Numbered from the stretch's first letter, positions 15,634 to 26,664 are shown. The stretch is DNA of 64,000 nucleotides from Aquimarina sp. MAR_2010_214 (GCF_002846555.1 NZ_PJMS01000001.1:1922001-1986000); one strand, 5' to 3'. Translations and numbers: made by a program. The notes: generated from the sequence alone by a model not told the origin.

Positions 15634-18336
15634 ATGAGTACTAAGGAAAAAAGAAAATACCTTAAGCTCTCTGGTTTGGAGCCGATGATCGTTTCTGCTG
15701 AAACGAATTTCATTAATGTTGGAGAGCGAACTAATGTAGCAGGGTCACGTAAGTTTTTGCGTCTGGTCAAAGAAGAAAAATTTGATGAAGCTTTAGATAT
15801 AGCAAGACACCAGGTAGAAGGAGGAGCACAGGTCATTGATATCAACATGGATGATGGCTTGATTGATGGTAAGGATGCAATGGTAAGATTTCTTAATCTT
15901 ATCATGGCAGAACCCGATATTGCCCGAGTACCCATTATGATAGATAGCTCTAAATGGGAAATCATCGAAGCTGGATTGCAAGTAGTACAAGGGAAATGTG
16001 TAGTAAATTCTATAAGTCTTAAAGAAGGAGAAGAAGAATTTATATCACATGCAAAAGCTATAAAAAGATATGGTGCAGCTGTAATTATAATGGCATTTGA
16101 TGAGGTTGGGCAAGCAGATAATTATGAACGTCGTATAGAAATCTCAAAACGATCCTATGATCTATTGGTCCATAAATTAAAGTTTCCACCAGAAGATATC
16201 ATATTTGATTTAAATATATTTCCGGTTGCAACCGGAATGGAAGAACATCGTAAAAATGCCATTGATTTTATTGAAGCTACGCGATGGGTGAGAGAAAATT
16301 TACCACATAGTAGTGTAAGCGGAGGTGTAAGTAATGTTTCGTTTTCTTTTAGAGGAAATAATACAGTTCGCGAAGCTATGCATTCTGTTTTTCTGTATCA
16401 TGCAATTAAGGCAGGAATGAATATGGGAATCGTTAATCCGGCAATGTTAGAGGTGTATGATGATATTCCCAAAGATCTTTTAGAGCATGTAGAAGATGTA
16501 ATTCTGGATCGACGAGATGATGCTACCGAACGATTATTGGATTTTGCAGAAACGGTTAAAGGAACCAGTAAAGAGAGAGTTGTTGATCTTTCATGGCGAG
16601 AAGAACCATTACAGGATAGAATCACAAGAGCCCTTGTGAAGGGGATTGATCAATATATCGTAGAAGATGTAGAAGAAGCAAGGCAAGTAGCAGATAAACC
16701 TATAGAAGTTATAGAAGGAAATCTGATGACAGGGATGAATGTTGTTGGTGATCTTTTTGGATCTGGTAAAATGTTCTTACCTCAAGTAGTGAAATCTGCC
16801 AGGGTAATGAAAAAAGCAGTAGCATACCTACTCCCATTTATTGAAGAAGAAAAGAAAAAGAATGCACTCTCGGGAGGAGTAGTAAAAGAAAATGATTCTA
16901 ATGGCCGTATTTTGATGGCAACGGTAAAAGGCGATGTACATGATATAGGTAAGAATATTGTTTCGGTAGTATTAGGGTGCAATAACTATGAGATTGTAGA
17001 TCTTGGAGTGATGGTTCCTCCTGATAAAATTATTCAGACAGCAATCGATGAACAAGTAGATATCATTGGATTAAGTGGATTAATAACTCCATCACTAGAT
17101 GAAATGGTTCATCTGGCTAAAGAAATGGAACGTAAGAATTTCAATATTCCATTATTGATTGGTGGAGCAACAACATCAAAAGCTCATACAGCAGTTAAGA
17201 TTGATCCACAATATAAAAATGCCGTAGTGCATGTTAATGACGCATCAAGAGCAGTAACAGTTGTGGGTGATTTGTTGAATAAAAGAAGCAACCAAAAATA
17301 TGTAGGTGATCTTAAAGAAGATTATGAAAAATTTAGAGATGGGTTTCTAAAGAGAACAAAACAAAAAGAATACCTGAGTATTGAAGAGGCCAGAAAAAAT
17401 AAATATGTAGTTGATTGGCAAACCTCTGAAATTGTAAAACCAAAACAATTAGGGGTTCAGGTTATAGAAGATTTTGATTTACGAAAACTAGAACCTTATA
17501 TCGATTGGTCACCATTTTTTAGATCCTGGGACTTACATGGTAAATACCCTGCTATTTTAACTGATACTGTTGTTGGCGAACAGGCCACATCTTTATTTAA
17601 AGATGCACAAGAATTATTACAAAGAGTGTTTGATGAAAAATTGTTAGGAGCAAAAGCTATTTATGGATTGTTCGAAGCCAATACAATAAATGATGATGAT
17701 ATTGAAGTGTCTTCAGAACAGGGAACTTTTAAATTCAGAACACTACGTCAACAATTAAAAAAACATGCCGGTAAGCCTAATTTTGCTTTGTCTGATTTTG
17801 TTGCCCCAAAAGAAAGCGAAATTCAAGATTATATGGGATGTTTTTGTGTAACAACAGGTTTTGGAACCAAGGAACTTGCAGAAACTTTTGAAGCTGATCA
17901 CGATGATTATAATTCTATTATGATTAAAGCATTGGCAGATCGTTTAGCCGAAGCTTTTGCAGAATATTTACATAAAAAAGTGCGTAAAGAAGATTGGGGG
18001 TATGCTAATAATGAATCATTAACCAATGAAGAATTAATAAAAGAAGCGTATAAAGGTATTCGACCCGCACCTGGATATCCTGCTTGCCCGGATCATCTCG
18101 AAAAGATAACGATTTGGGAATTACTTCAGGTAAAAGAACAAATCGGAGTAGAATTAACAGAAAGCTTGGCTATGTGGCCTGCAGCATCTGTATCGGGATA
18201 TTATTTTGCTAATCCCGAAGCTCGATATTTTGGATTAGGAAAAATGCAAGAAGATCAGGTAAAAGATTTTGCAAAGCGTAAAGATGTAGATCTTGAATAT
18301 GCAAAGAAATGGTTGAGCCCTAATATCGTTGATTAA
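15634..18336 (+). CDS. metH: methionine synthase, folate/cobalamin/activation subunit (split MetH)
   Basis: A 900-residue protein carrying the other MetH modules: a pterin-binding barrel (about 15-280; [16 protein letters not shown]), the helical cap and cobalamin-binding domain with lower-ligand His436 in DVHDIGKN, and the C-terminal SAM-binding reactivation domain with [12 protein letters not shown] near residue 810. It transfers the methyl group from 5-methyl-tetrahydrofolate through cobalamin to homocysteine held by the first subunit. It starts 3 bp after that gene's stop. metF, which makes the methyl donor, is two genes downstream. Confidence 0.96.
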   Translation: MSTKEKRKYLKLSGLEPMIVSAETNFINVGERTNVAGSRKFLRLVKEEKFDEALDIARHQVEGGAQVIDINMDDGLIDGKDAMVRFLNLIMAEPDIARVPIMIDSSKWEIIEAGLQVVQGKCVVNSISLKEGEEEFISHAKAIKRYGAAVIIMAFDEVGQADNYERRIEISKRSYDLLVHKLKFPPEDIIFDLNIFPVATGMEEHRKNAIDFIEATRWVRENLPHSSVSGGVSNVSFSFRGNNTVREAMHSVFLYHAIKAGMNMGIVNPAMLEVYDDIPKDLLEHVEDVILDRRDDATERLLDFAETVKGTSKERVVDLSWREEPLQDRITRALVKGIDQYIVEDVEEARQVADKPIEVIEGNLMTGMNVVGDLFGSGKMFLPQVVKSARVMKKAVAYLLPFIEEEKKKNALSGGVVKENDSNGRILMATVKGDVHDIGKNIVSVVLGCNNYEIVDLGVMVPPDKIIQTAIDEQVDIIGLSGLITPSLDEMVHLAKEMERKNFNIPLLIGGATTSKAHTAVKIDPQYKNAVVHVNDASRAVTVVGDLLNKRSNQKYVGDLKEDYEKFRDGFLKRTKQKEYLSIEEARKNKYVVDWQTSEIVKPKQLGVQVIEDFDLRKLEPYIDWSPFFRSWDLHGKYPAILTDTVVGEQATSLFKDAQELLQRVFDEKLLGAKAIYGLFEANTINDDDIEVSSEQGTFKFRTLRQQLKKHAGKPNFALSDFVAPKESEIQDYMGCFCVTTGFGTKELAETFEADHDDYNSIMIKALADRLAEAFAEYLHKKVRKEDWGYANNESLTNEELIKEAYKGIRPAPGYPACPDHLEKITIWELLQVKEQIGVELTESLAMWPAASVSGYYFANPEARYFGLGKMQEDQVKDFAKRKDVDLEYAKKWLSPNIVD

Positions 18337-18352
18337 ATAAATACAAACCTGG

Positions 18353-18823
18353 ATGAATATAAAAGATAGCATTAAAAAATATGATGAGGTTTTTGAAGGA
18401 GAACCATGGTTTGGTATTTCTATGTTGAAATCATTAGAACATATTCCTATACTTTTTTGGGATAAAAAACCGAATAAAGTATCACACTCCATATCAGAAT
18501 TAGTGTATCACCTTATAGATTGGAGAGGGTTCGTTATCGAAAAGCTGAAAGGAAATAAAGCTTTTGATATTGAATTAAATTCTGAAAAGGATTGGAGGAA
18601 AGATGTTTCAATACAAAATGAAAAAGAAAAGAAAAAAATTCTTGAAGAATTAATTGAAACTCAAAATATAATATGTGAACTACTATTAGCAAAGCCAAAT
18701 TCATGGCTGAATGAACAAGTAGCTGGGCGTCAATATAGAAATGAGTACATGATAAGTGGAGTAATACAACATGATATATATCACTTAGGGCAAATCAATA
18801 TGGTATACAGTCAATTGAAATAA
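18353..18823 (+). CDS. DinB family protein
   Basis: A 156-residue four-helix-bundle protein of the DinB/YfiT type. The probable metal-binding histidines lie in ELVYHLIDWR and in HDIYHLGQI near the C-terminus. Members are often metal-dependent thiol transferases or damage-inducible proteins of unclear role. It lies between metH and metF, 16 bp after metH, so it is probably in the methionine operon. A role in thiol or methionine metabolism is only a guess. Confidence 0.85.
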   Translation: MNIKDSIKKYDEVFEGEPWFGISMLKSLEHIPILFWDKKPNKVSHSISELVYHLIDWRGFVIEKLKGNKAFDIELNSEKDWRKDVSIQNEKEKKKILEELIETQNIICELLLAKPNSWLNEQVAGRQYRNEYMISGVIQHDIYHLGQINMVYSQLK

Positions 18824-18913
18824 GGAATGCTAAGAATAAGTCTTAAAATGTAGATAATCAAAGTTATCCTAACACCGAAAACGATAAACGAAGAATCAGG
18901 AATTATAGAGTAG

Positions 18914-19867
18914 ATGAAAGTAACAGACCACATAAGAAAAGCAAAAGACAAAACATTATTTTCTTTTGAACTAATACCACCACAAAAAGGAAGAAGTATA
19001 CAAGAGTTATATAATAATATTGATCCATTAATGGAATTTAATCCTCCTTTCATTGATGTAACCACTTCACGAGAAGAATTTATTTATATTGATAGAGAAG
19101 GGTTGTTGGATAAAAAACTAACCCGCATGCGTCCGGGTACCGTAGGTATTTGTGCTTCTATTACACATAAATACAATGTGGATACAATCCCTCATGTATT
19201 GTGTGGTGGGTTTACTAAAGAGGAAACAGAATATTTATTGGTAGATTGTCATTATTTAGGTATTGAAAATGTAATGGCTTTACGTGGTGACGCGATGAAG
19301 GAGGAAAAATATTTTACACCTACCAAAGGAGGGCATAATTATGCTAATGAGTTGGTAGAACAAATATTGAACATGAATAAAGGGCAGTTTCTTCATGAAG
19401 TAATTGAAACAGATAATAAATCTGATTTTTGCATAGGAGTTGCTGGTTATCCAGAAAAACATATGGAAGCCCCTTCTGTAGATTCTGATATCAGAAGGTT
19501 AAAAGATAAGGTAGATGCAGGAGCAGATTATGTAGTAACCCAAATGTTTTTTGATAATAAAAGATATTTTGATTTTGTAAAAAGAGCTAGAGAAGCAGGA
19601 ATTAATGTGCCTATAATTCCTGGAATTAAACCCGTAGCAGTAAAAAGACATTTACAATTATTACCTCAAGTCTTTAAACTGGATATGCCAGATGAATTAG
19701 TGAGAGCAGTAGAAAAATGTAAAACCAATAAAGAAGTTAGAGAGGTAGGAGTAGAGTTTGCAATACAACAATCTAAAGAACTGATGGAGTATGGAGTTCC
19801 TGTATTGCATTATTATTCAATGGGTAAATCGGATAATATCAGAAAGATTGCTGAAGGAGTGTTTTAG
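18914..19867 (+). CDS. metF: methylenetetrahydrofolate reductase
   Basis: A 317-residue flavoenzyme that reduces 5,10-methylene- to 5-methyl-tetrahydrofolate, the methyl donor for the split MetH upstream. Signatures: FSFELIPPQKG at the N-terminus, the VTTSREEF segment, ENVMALRGD, GVAGYPEKHMEAPS, and QMFFDNKRYFDFV. Length fits the family. It is the last gene of the riboswitch-controlled group, followed by a terminator. A 90-bp gap separates it from the DinB gene, so an extra promoter cannot be excluded. Confidence 0.97.
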   Translation: MKVTDHIRKAKDKTLFSFELIPPQKGRSIQELYNNIDPLMEFNPPFIDVTTSREEFIYIDREGLLDKKLTRMRPGTVGICASITHKYNVDTIPHVLCGGFTKEETEYLLVDCHYLGIENVMALRGDAMKEEKYFTPTKGGHNYANELVEQILNMNKGQFLHEVIETDNKSDFCIGVAGYPEKHMEAPSVDSDIRRLKDKVDAGADYVVTQMFFDNKRYFDFVKRAREAGINVPIIPGIKPVAVKRHLQLLPQVFKLDMPDELVRAVEKCKTNKEVREVGVEFAIQQSKELMEYGVPVLHYYSMGKSDNIRKIAEGVF

Positions 19868-19943
19868 AAAACTTCGAAACTTTCTTTTTAAATATAAGAG
19901 AACGATAATACCTATCGATTTTAAGTATATAGTTTTAGTATCA

Positions 19944-19975
19944 CCCTGTTAGATAAATACCTAACAGGGTTTTTT
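19944..19975 (+). terminator. intrinsic terminator of the methionine operon
   Basis: CCCTGTTAG / CTAACAGGG stem, 8-nt loop, then TTTTTT. Confidence 0.92.
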
Positions 19976-20064
19976 ATGAAATATGAACTAATTTTTTTTA
20001 CTTTTTTATCAGATTCACTGTTTACAGGGTTTTTTTTATTCTCCACAAAACAGAATTTTGTGCA

Positions 20065-20084
20065 TTAATTACTGCAGTAATTAA
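20065..20084. promoter_or_regulatory. perfect 20-bp palindrome upstream of the LRR lipoprotein gene
   Basis: TTAATTACTG followed by its exact reverse complement CAGTAATTAA, 33 bp before the ATG. The position would suit a dimeric regulator or an RNA hairpin at the 5' end. Confidence 0.4.
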
Positions 20085-20117
20085 AAACACACTCTAAAAA
20101 CCTTTAAATTAAAACAC

Positions 20118-21374
20118 ATGAAAAATTTGAAATTATTTGTTACGCTGTTTATCTGCGTAATGGTTGTCTCATGTTCTAGTGATGATGACACTTTAAATTC
20201 TGAAACCAACAAAGAAACTAAGGCAAAAACAAAAGCAAAAATTATTGAAGGGAATATCGCATTTCCTGATCCTAACTTTAAAAAAGCATTACTAGAAGAT
20301 TATGTAGATAGAAATAATGACAACGAAATCTCTGTAGAAGAAGCTGAAAATGTAACATCACTTTATATAGATTATAAAAACATTTCTAACCTCTCAGGAA
20401 TAGAATATTTTATTAATTTGACCGATTTGACTTGTAGTGGTAATGAAATCAATACGTTAGATATAAGTAAGAATACGAAGTTAACTAGTCTAAGGTGTCG
20501 GTCAAATCAACTTAGGGCATTACACGTGTGCTATAATATAGCGTTGAAAACTCTGGATTGTAGTGATAATTGGTCTATGACTACTCTGGATGTAAGTAAA
20601 AATATAAAATTAACTAGTTTGGATTGTGGTAGTAACCAACTTACTAACTTGGATGTAAGTAAAAATGTTGCATTAGAAGATTTGAATTGTAGTAGCAACC
20701 AACTTACTACTCTGGATGTAGGTGGAAATGTGATGTTGGAAACTTTGGATTGTGGTTATAACAAAATTGCAGCTCTTGATATTGAAGAAAATAAAGCGTT
20801 GACTAGTTTATTCTGCCAGGATAATCAAATTACTACTTTAGATGTGAGTAAACGTACGAGATTAAGGTATTTAAACTGTGGTAGGAATAAGATTGCAACA
20901 CTAAATCTAAATAAAAACACATCATTACACTACCTGATTTGTTCAGATAACCCATTAAGAACATTGGATGTAAGTAAAAATACAGCGTTGAGTTTGCTGT
21001 CATGTTCTAACAATCAACTTACTACTTTAGATATAACGAAGAATACTGCTTTAAGTAGTTTTCATTGTGACGATAATCAATTGACTACCTTGGATGTAAG
21101 TAAAAATACAGCTTTGTATGGGTTATACTGTTATAAGAATAAGTTGACTACGCTGGATGTACAAAAAAATAATGCTTTACGCTATTTATATTGTCATGAC
21201 AATCAATTGACTACTTTGAATGTAAAGAATGGAACAAACGATAGATTGGTAAGATCAGAGTTACAAAATAATCCTTCTCTTGCTTGTATAGAAGTAGATA
21301 ACCCTACTGCTTCTTATTTGAGTAAATGGAAAAAAGATGCTATGGCTAACTATTCTGGTGATTGTGCACCATAA
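20118..21374 (+). CDS. leucine-rich repeat lipoprotein
   Basis: A 418-residue lipoprotein with its lipobox Cys at residue 19 (VMVVSC, then SSDDD). After a Lys/Thr-rich linker and an IPDPNFKKALLE-like capping region come about fourteen repeats of ~21 residues with the pattern LTTLDVSKNTALxxLxCxxNQ, ending near residue 385 with a short C-terminal cap containing one Cys. This is the bacterial LRR solenoid common in surface proteins, likely used for binding. The repeats are diverged in sequence, so the array is not a fresh expansion. No T9SS sorting domain is present. A terminator follows. Confidence 0.93.
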   Translation: MKNLKLFVTLFICVMVVSCSSDDDTLNSETNKETKAKTKAKIIEGNIAFPDPNFKKALLEDYVDRNNDNEISVEEAENVTSLYIDYKNISNLSGIEYFINLTDLTCSGNEINTLDISKNTKLTSLRCRSNQLRALHVCYNIALKTLDCSDNWSMTTLDVSKNIKLTSLDCGSNQLTNLDVSKNVALEDLNCSSNQLTTLDVGGNVMLETLDCGYNKIAALDIEENKALTSLFCQDNQITTLDVSKRTRLRYLNCGRNKIATLNLNKNTSLHYLICSDNPLRTLDVSKNTALSLLSCSNNQLTTLDITKNTALSSFHCDDNQLTTLDVSKNTALYGLYCYKNKLTTLDVQKNNALRYLYCHDNQLTTLNVKNGTNDRLVRSELQNNPSLACIEVDNPTASYLSKWKKDAMANYSGDCAP

Positions 21375-21675
21375 TTATTAAAATTATATTACCCCAATAC
21401 AGAGCCCCTTATCACAGTGAGTATAAACATACTGTTTTCAAGGGGTTTTTGTTATATATACAGGATGAGCTATTTAGGTTTAGATTCAAAGGAGATTCTA
21501 TAACCTTTTATAAGGGTTCACCTTAGATTTAAACCTTTTTTTGAGCAATGTTTTAAAGTTAAGGAGAAAGGCTAAATATTTGACTTTCAAGTGTTTAAAA
21601 GGAGATGGTGGTGCTGAAATAAAACCAAGCCTATCAGTGTTTGGAAACCTCGAAGGTCTATCATACTTTTGCCGG
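21375..21675. other. intergenic region before the acyloxyacyl hydrolase gene
   Basis: Holds the terminator at 21405. The open frame continues upstream of the ATG at 21676 to a TTG at 21541, but that extension would bury the signal peptide, so I treat it as untranslated leader. Confidence 0.5.
21405..21450 (+). terminator. probable terminator after the LRR gene
   Basis: CCCCTT (21405-21410) pairs with AAGGGG (21440-21445), with an inner ACAGT/ACTGT stem, followed by five T. Confidence 0.75.
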
Positions 21676-22773
21676 ATGATAAAAAGGATTTATTTACTCA
21701 TCTTTATTGTTCATTTTGGCACCTATGCTCAGATAGAATCTAAAGTAAATTACACATTGGATGTCAATAATTTTTATGGCACCATTCTAAAGCATAATCC
21801 TGATATCTCACATTTAATTACGGACCATTCATCTGGGGTGATTCTTTCCTTTCAGCGCAAAACATTTGGAGATGAAAAATGGCAACGATTATATAATTAT
21901 CCTGATTATGGTGTTTCCTTTTTGTATCAAGATATGAATAATGAGTTTTTGGGAACACATTTAGGACTATTTGTTCATTATAATTTTTATTTCTTAAAAC
22001 GATATCTAAACCTTAGAATAGGCCAAGGAATCGGGTATACTACAAATCCTTATGATGAAGATGATAATTATAGAAATGTAGCCCATGGTACACATTTATC
22101 CAGTGGAACTTATTTTTTATTACAAGCTAAAAAAGAGAACCTTTTTAAAGGTTTTGGGTTGCAAGCAGGCTTGGGAGTTGTTCATTATTCTAACGGAAAT
22201 TCTAAGGCGCCAAATAAAAGTACTAATACATTGTTTTTAAATGCAGGAATAACCTACGCATTAGATCAAGAAACCCCAGAATATATAGAGAAGGAAAAAG
22301 GAGATCTTAAAGGAGCAGAACCAATAGGTTATGGTTTTATTTTTAGAAGTGGAGTTAATGAAAGTGACGTAGTAGGATCGGGACGATTTCCTTTTTACAC
22401 ATTTGGAGGTTTCGTAGATAAGAGACTAAATAAAAAAAGTGCTATTCAGTTAGGAGCAGAAGTGTTTTTTTCTAAAGCTTTGGAGCGTTATATAGATTTT
22501 AGAGCTGTAGGAGGATTTAATGACGGAACTACCGGTGATGAAGATGCTAAACGAGTAGGGATGTTCCTGGGGCACGAATTAAGAGTAAATAGAATTTCTG
22601 TGCTTACACAGGTAGGGTACTATGTGTATTACCCGTACGATTTTGAAGGACAAACATATCTTAGAGCAGGAGTTCAATATTATTTTACTAAAAAGATATT
22701 TAGCTCACTAACCGTTAAGTCTCATGCTGCCAAAGCTGAGGCTATGGAGTTTTCGATAGGATATAGATTATAA
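21676..22773 (+). CDS. acyloxyacyl hydrolase (PagL-like lipid A deacylase family)
   Basis: A 365-residue outer-membrane protein. I start at ATG 21676 because the residues that follow (MIKRIYLLIFIVHFGTYAQ) form a signal peptide ending AQ; an in-frame TTG 135 bp upstream would hide it. The mature part is beta-strand rich. The central HYSNGNSKAPNKSTN segment resembles the His-Ser active-site region of the PagL/PF09411 family, which removes an acyl chain from lipid A. The protein is about twice the length of Pseudomonas PagL, with a second barrel-like half of unknown role. Lipid A remodelling is the likely function. Confidence 0.82.
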   Translation: MIKRIYLLIFIVHFGTYAQIESKVNYTLDVNNFYGTILKHNPDISHLITDHSSGVILSFQRKTFGDEKWQRLYNYPDYGVSFLYQDMNNEFLGTHLGLFVHYNFYFLKRYLNLRIGQGIGYTTNPYDEDDNYRNVAHGTHLSSGTYFLLQAKKENLFKGFGLQAGLGVVHYSNGNSKAPNKSTNTLFLNAGITYALDQETPEYIEKEKGDLKGAEPIGYGFIFRSGVNESDVVGSGRFPFYTFGGFVDKRLNKKSAIQLGAEVFFSKALERYIDFRAVGGFNDGTTGDEDAKRVGMFLGHELRVNRISVLTQVGYYVYYPYDFEGQTYLRAGVQYYFTKKIFSSLTVKSHAAKAEAMEFSIGYRL

Positions 22774-22875
22774 AAGCACTGCTATGAAATGAGCCATAAC
22801 AATTGAGTGGATACCAACCAAGATGTTAAATGGCGAATTCCATCTGACAACTAAAAAACAATAAAAAAAGAACAG

Positions 22876-23694
22876 ATGAATCTTAGTATACGTTTAAAAA
22901 AACAAAATGTTAGACTTAACATGTCGAAGTCTTTTTTACAATATATAATGGTAAGATGCATTGGGATATGGGTAGTATTATTTTTGTTTGGCTGTGATTC
23001 TGAAAATGCGTCAGATTGTTTTCAAAGAACAGGAACAATAGTTAGAAAAGAAATTGAAGTTGCTGATTTTACGCGTATTTTGGTGAATCCAAATATAGAA
23101 CTAATCATAAAGGAAGGAGCGACTACTTCAGTAATTATTGAAACAGGAGATAACCTGCTAAACGAAGTTTCAGCAATAGTCGAAGATGACCGTTTAGTAC
23201 TTAGTAATACCAATGATTGTGCATTTTTTCGAGATTCTAATCAAACTAAGATTTTTGTTACTGCTCCTAATATCAATGAAGTAAGAAGTGGAACACAATT
23301 CGATATCTCCTCTGATGGAGTCTTAAGATATGCTTCATTAACATTATTATCCGAAGATTTTGGTGAGAATACCGAAACTACGACCGGAACATTTCATATA
23401 CAAATCGATAATGAATCTGTATCAGTTGTTGGCAATAATATTGCTTCATTTTTTGTAGAAGGAAAAACAAAATTATTAAATGTCAATTTTGCTTCGGGAA
23501 CCGGAAGATTTGAAGGAGCTAATTTAGTAGCTGAGAATGTTCAAATTTTTCATAGAGGAACCAATAAAATTATAGTAAACCCCCAACAATCAATTACAGG
23601 AGAGATACGAAGTACAGGAGATGTAATTTCGGTGAATAGACCTTCAGTTATTGAAGTGGAAGAGTTTTTTACAGGGAAACTTATATTTCAATAA
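22876..23694 (+). CDS. DUF2807 (GIN head domain) lipoprotein
   Basis: A 272-residue lipoprotein with a hydrophobic segment ending in lipobox LFLFGC. An in-frame ATG at 22921 would give a shorter, more usual signal peptide and may be the true start. The mature part is a repetitive beta-helix-like DUF2807 domain (putative auto-transporter adhesin, GIN type): FTRILVNPNIELIIKEG, later GTFHIQIDNESVSVVGN. Such proteins are abundant in Bacteroidota and are thought to sit on the cell surface. It follows the acyloxyacyl hydrolase gene by about 100 bp, possibly in one transcript. Function unknown. Confidence 0.85.
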   Translation: MNLSIRLKKQNVRLNMSKSFLQYIMVRCIGIWVVLFLFGCDSENASDCFQRTGTIVRKEIEVADFTRILVNPNIELIIKEGATTSVIIETGDNLLNEVSAIVEDDRLVLSNTNDCAFFRDSNQTKIFVTAPNINEVRSGTQFDISSDGVLRYASLTLLSEDFGENTETTTGTFHIQIDNESVSVVGNNIASFFVEGKTKLLNVNFASGTGRFEGANLVAENVQIFHRGTNKIIVNPQQSITGEIRSTGDVISVNRPSVIEVEEFFTGKLIFQ

Positions 23695-23934
23695 TTATAT
23701 TAATATGCCTCTCTTAGTATTGATAAATAGAAAACGGGTGCTTTTCTATACATGCTTTGGTGTTTCTTTTTCATCTATAGTATCATTTCAATTTCAAGCT
23801 GATTTCAATAGAATTTTCCAAGAGAAGAATAAGGGAAGACCATAAAAAGTTTGCGGAATTAAAATCTTTTTAATTGGAATTAATGTCTAACTTTATGAGA
23901 TACCAAGATTTTATTCCAAATTTCATATTTAAAA

Positions 23935-26664
23935 ATGATTCGAAATCAGTTTGATAAGACTCAAGATGTTGAGAATGTAGAAGAAAATTATCTTAAAGAA
24001 GAACTGTATGCTCTGATTAAGAAAGACGATTATATTTTTGATTTTATACAAAAATCCAGTCTCGATGGACTTTGGTTTTGGGATTTGGATAATCCCGAAA
24101 ATGAGTGGATGAACTCTAAGTTTTGGACCACTCTGGGATATGATCCAGATGAGATGCCACATAGTGCTTCTGCCTGGCAGGACATTATAAATAAAGAGGA
24201 TTTAGAAGTAGTATTCCTTAATTTTACAAAACATTGTAAAGACCCTTTGCATCCATATGATCAAATCGTAAGATATAAACATAAACTAGGACATACTGTA
24301 TGGGTACACTGTAGAGGATTAGCGATACGTGATCGTAACGGTAAACCAGTACGAATGCTGGGAGCTCATACTGACATTACTAAATTAAAAAAAGTAGAAA
24401 TACAACTGCAAAGGCAGGTAGAACGTTATCAGCATATTATTGAAGGTACACATCTGGGAACTTGGGAGTGGAATATAAAAACAGGAGAAACCATATTTAA
24501 CGAGAGGTGGGCTAATATAACAGGGTATACTCTTTTAGAATTAGAACCCGTTTCTATCAATACATGGTTAGAAGCTTCACATCCTGATGATCTCGAGAAA
24601 TCTAATCAACTGTTACAAGATCATTTTTCTGGAAAAACACCTTTTTATGAATGTGAGGCTCGAATGAAGCATAAAAATGGAGAATGGATATGGGTTCTGG
24701 ATCGGGGAAAAGTAGTAAGTTGGGACTCAGAAGGAAATCCAGAATGGATGATTGGTTCTCATCAAGAAATTACTAAGAGTAAGAAAGATCTAGAAAAAAA
24801 TAAATTATTTATACAACAGGCTCCAAGTGCTATAGCAATGTTTGACACTGATATGTGCTACTTGGCAGTTTCTCAAAAATGGTATGAAGATTATAATATT
24901 ACCGATGATGATATTATAGGTAAATCACATTATGACATTTTCCCTGAAATAGGTGAAAAATGGAAAGACGATCATAAAAGATGCCTTAATGGAGAAGTAC
25001 TAAAAAGTGAAGAAGATAGTTTTGAGAGAGTAGATGGGTCTATACAGTGGCTCACCTGGGAGCTGAGACCGTGGTATACCGATGAAAATAAAATAGGCGG
25101 TATCTTAATGCATACCGCAGATATTACAAGAGCTAAAAAAGCAGAAATTAGCCTTCGCATTAGTGAAGAAATGTTTAGAAGAAATTTTGAAAATGCCGCA
25201 ATAGGAATGGTCATGTTAGATCAAAAAGGTCATTTTACGAAAGTAAATTATAAACTATGCGAGATTCTTGGATATTCTAATAAAGAATTAATAAAACTGG
25301 CTTTTAAAGATATTCTTCATCCAGATGATTTAGCAATTAGTAATACATCATTTCAAAAACTTTTTAGAGGAGAAATCTTATACAGCAATATGGAAGAAAG
25401 ATGCTTTCATAAGGATGGTCATATTGTATATATTAATCTTTCGGTTTCGGTTATTAAAGGAGAAAGTGATAAACCTACATACTTTATTGCTCAAATTGCA
25501 GATATAAGTCATAAAATTATTGCCAGGCAGAAACTACAGAATACAGTTGGTGAACTAAAAAGTATAATCGATGATATAAGTCAAGTAATTATAATAGGTA
25601 CAGATAAGAATGGTTTGGTGACTACATTTAATAAAGGAGCAGAAAATTTATTAGGATATACTAAAGATGAAGTACTATTAAAAGAATTCCCTTCAAGGTT
25701 TCTTCAAAAAGAAGAATTGGAAAAAAGAGGAAAAGAACTATCATTGTTGCTTGGTAGAGAAATAACAGGTTTTGAGTATTTTATAGCATTGTTGGAGAAA
25801 GAGGAATATGATGCCAGAGAATGGACACATGTAAGAAAAGACGGGACTTGTTTTCCTGTTCAGATAACAGTGTCGCCAATAAAAGAGAATAATGAAATTA
25901 CTGGGTACTTGGGGGTTGCGGTGGATATTAGTGAAATCAAAAAAGCAGAAAAAGATTTAAAATTATGGTTAACTGTTGCAGAAGATCAAAATAAAAGACT
26001 ACGTAATTTTGCACATATAGTTTCGCATAATCTAAAATCACATTCTGGGAATTTTGAAATGTTATTGGATTTGTTTATTCAAGAAAATCCAGAGATAGAG
26101 GAGAATGAAATTATTCAACTTTTTAAAACAGCATCCGAAAACCTTTCTGAAACCATTGTGCATTTAAATGAAGTGGTCTTAATGAACACTTCTGTTGATG
26201 AGAATTTGATTGGGTTAAATTTACATGAAGCAATTAATAAAGCTATTGAAAGTGTTTCTGCTATCGCAATAGAGACAAATGTTGTTATTAATAATATCGT
26301 CGAGTCTGATGTGAATATTTTAGGAATACCTGCTTATTTGGATAGTATTTTACTGAATTTTATTACCAACGGAATAAAATATGGCTCTGAAGAAAGAGAT
26401 AGTTATATTAATTTGAGAGCGACTATAGAAAGAGAATTTGTGGTATTAAGTATTGAAGATAATGGACTAGGAATTGACCTAAAAAAACACCAGGCTAAAC
26501 TATTTGGAATGTATAAGACTTTTCATAATAATAAAGAAGCCAGAGGTATAGGGCTATTTATTACCAAGAATCAGGTAGAAGCTATTGGAGGTAAAATTGA
26601 AGTAGAAAGTATTGTAAATAAAGGAACAACTTTTAAAATTTATATGAAACATGAAAAAAATTGA
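23935..26664 (+). CDS. multi-PAS sensor histidine kinase
   Basis: A 909-residue kinase without a signal peptide or membrane helix, so cytoplasmic. Five PAS-type domains can be read in order: about 40-160 (GLWFWDLDN), 165-285 (LGTWEWNIKTGE), 290-400 (SAIAMFDTDM), 405-530 (AAIGMVMLDQKG) and 540-680 (QVIIIGTDKNG), several closed by the D-I/S-(E/D) junction. The H-box is FAHIVSHNLKSHSGN with the phosphoaccepting His at 698. The HATPase domain has FITNGIKYG, DNGLGID and GIGLFITK. The response regulator gene overlaps its 3' end by 14 bp, so the two form a two-component pair. Signal unknown. Confidence 0.95.
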   Translation: MIRNQFDKTQDVENVEENYLKEELYALIKKDDYIFDFIQKSSLDGLWFWDLDNPENEWMNSKFWTTLGYDPDEMPHSASAWQDIINKEDLEVVFLNFTKHCKDPLHPYDQIVRYKHKLGHTVWVHCRGLAIRDRNGKPVRMLGAHTDITKLKKVEIQLQRQVERYQHIIEGTHLGTWEWNIKTGETIFNERWANITGYTLLELEPVSINTWLEASHPDDLEKSNQLLQDHFSGKTPFYECEARMKHKNGEWIWVLDRGKVVSWDSEGNPEWMIGSHQEITKSKKDLEKNKLFIQQAPSAIAMFDTDMCYLAVSQKWYEDYNITDDDIIGKSHYDIFPEIGEKWKDDHKRCLNGEVLKSEEDSFERVDGSIQWLTWELRPWYTDENKIGGILMHTADITRAKKAEISLRISEEMFRRNFENAAIGMVMLDQKGHFTKVNYKLCEILGYSNKELIKLAFKDILHPDDLAISNTSFQKLFRGEILYSNMEERCFHKDGHIVYINLSVSVIKGESDKPTYFIAQIADISHKIIARQKLQNTVGELKSIIDDISQVIIIGTDKNGLVTTFNKGAENLLGYTKDEVLLKEFPSRFLQKEELEKRGKELSLLLGREITGFEYFIALLEKEEYDAREWTHVRKDGTCFPVQITVSPIKENNEITGYLGVAVDISEIKKAEKDLKLWLTVAEDQNKRLRNFAHIVSHNLKSHSGNFEMLLDLFIQENPEIEENEIIQLFKTASENLSETIVHLNEVVLMNTSVDENLIGLNLHEAINKAIESVSAIAIETNVVINNIVESDVNILGIPAYLDSILLNFITNGIKYGSEERDSYINLRATIEREFVVLSIEDNGLGIDLKKHQAKLFGMYKTFHNNKEARGIGLFITKNQVEAIGGKIEVESIVNKGTTFKIYMKHEKN

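Noticed and set aside
15597..15965. 122-codon minus-strand frame spanning the metH subunit junction
   Set aside because: Antisense of two well-supported coding regions.
20400..21240. Regularly spaced ~63-bp repeats that might suggest a repeat array
   Set aside because: They are the DNA of leucine-rich repeats in a long open frame and have no identical CRISPR-like units.
23651..23845. 64-codon plus-strand frame after the DUF2807 gene
   Set aside because: An internal ATG at 23705 gives about 46 codons, but it has no recognisable domain, signal or conservation clue; probably a chance frame in the gap before the kinase gene.
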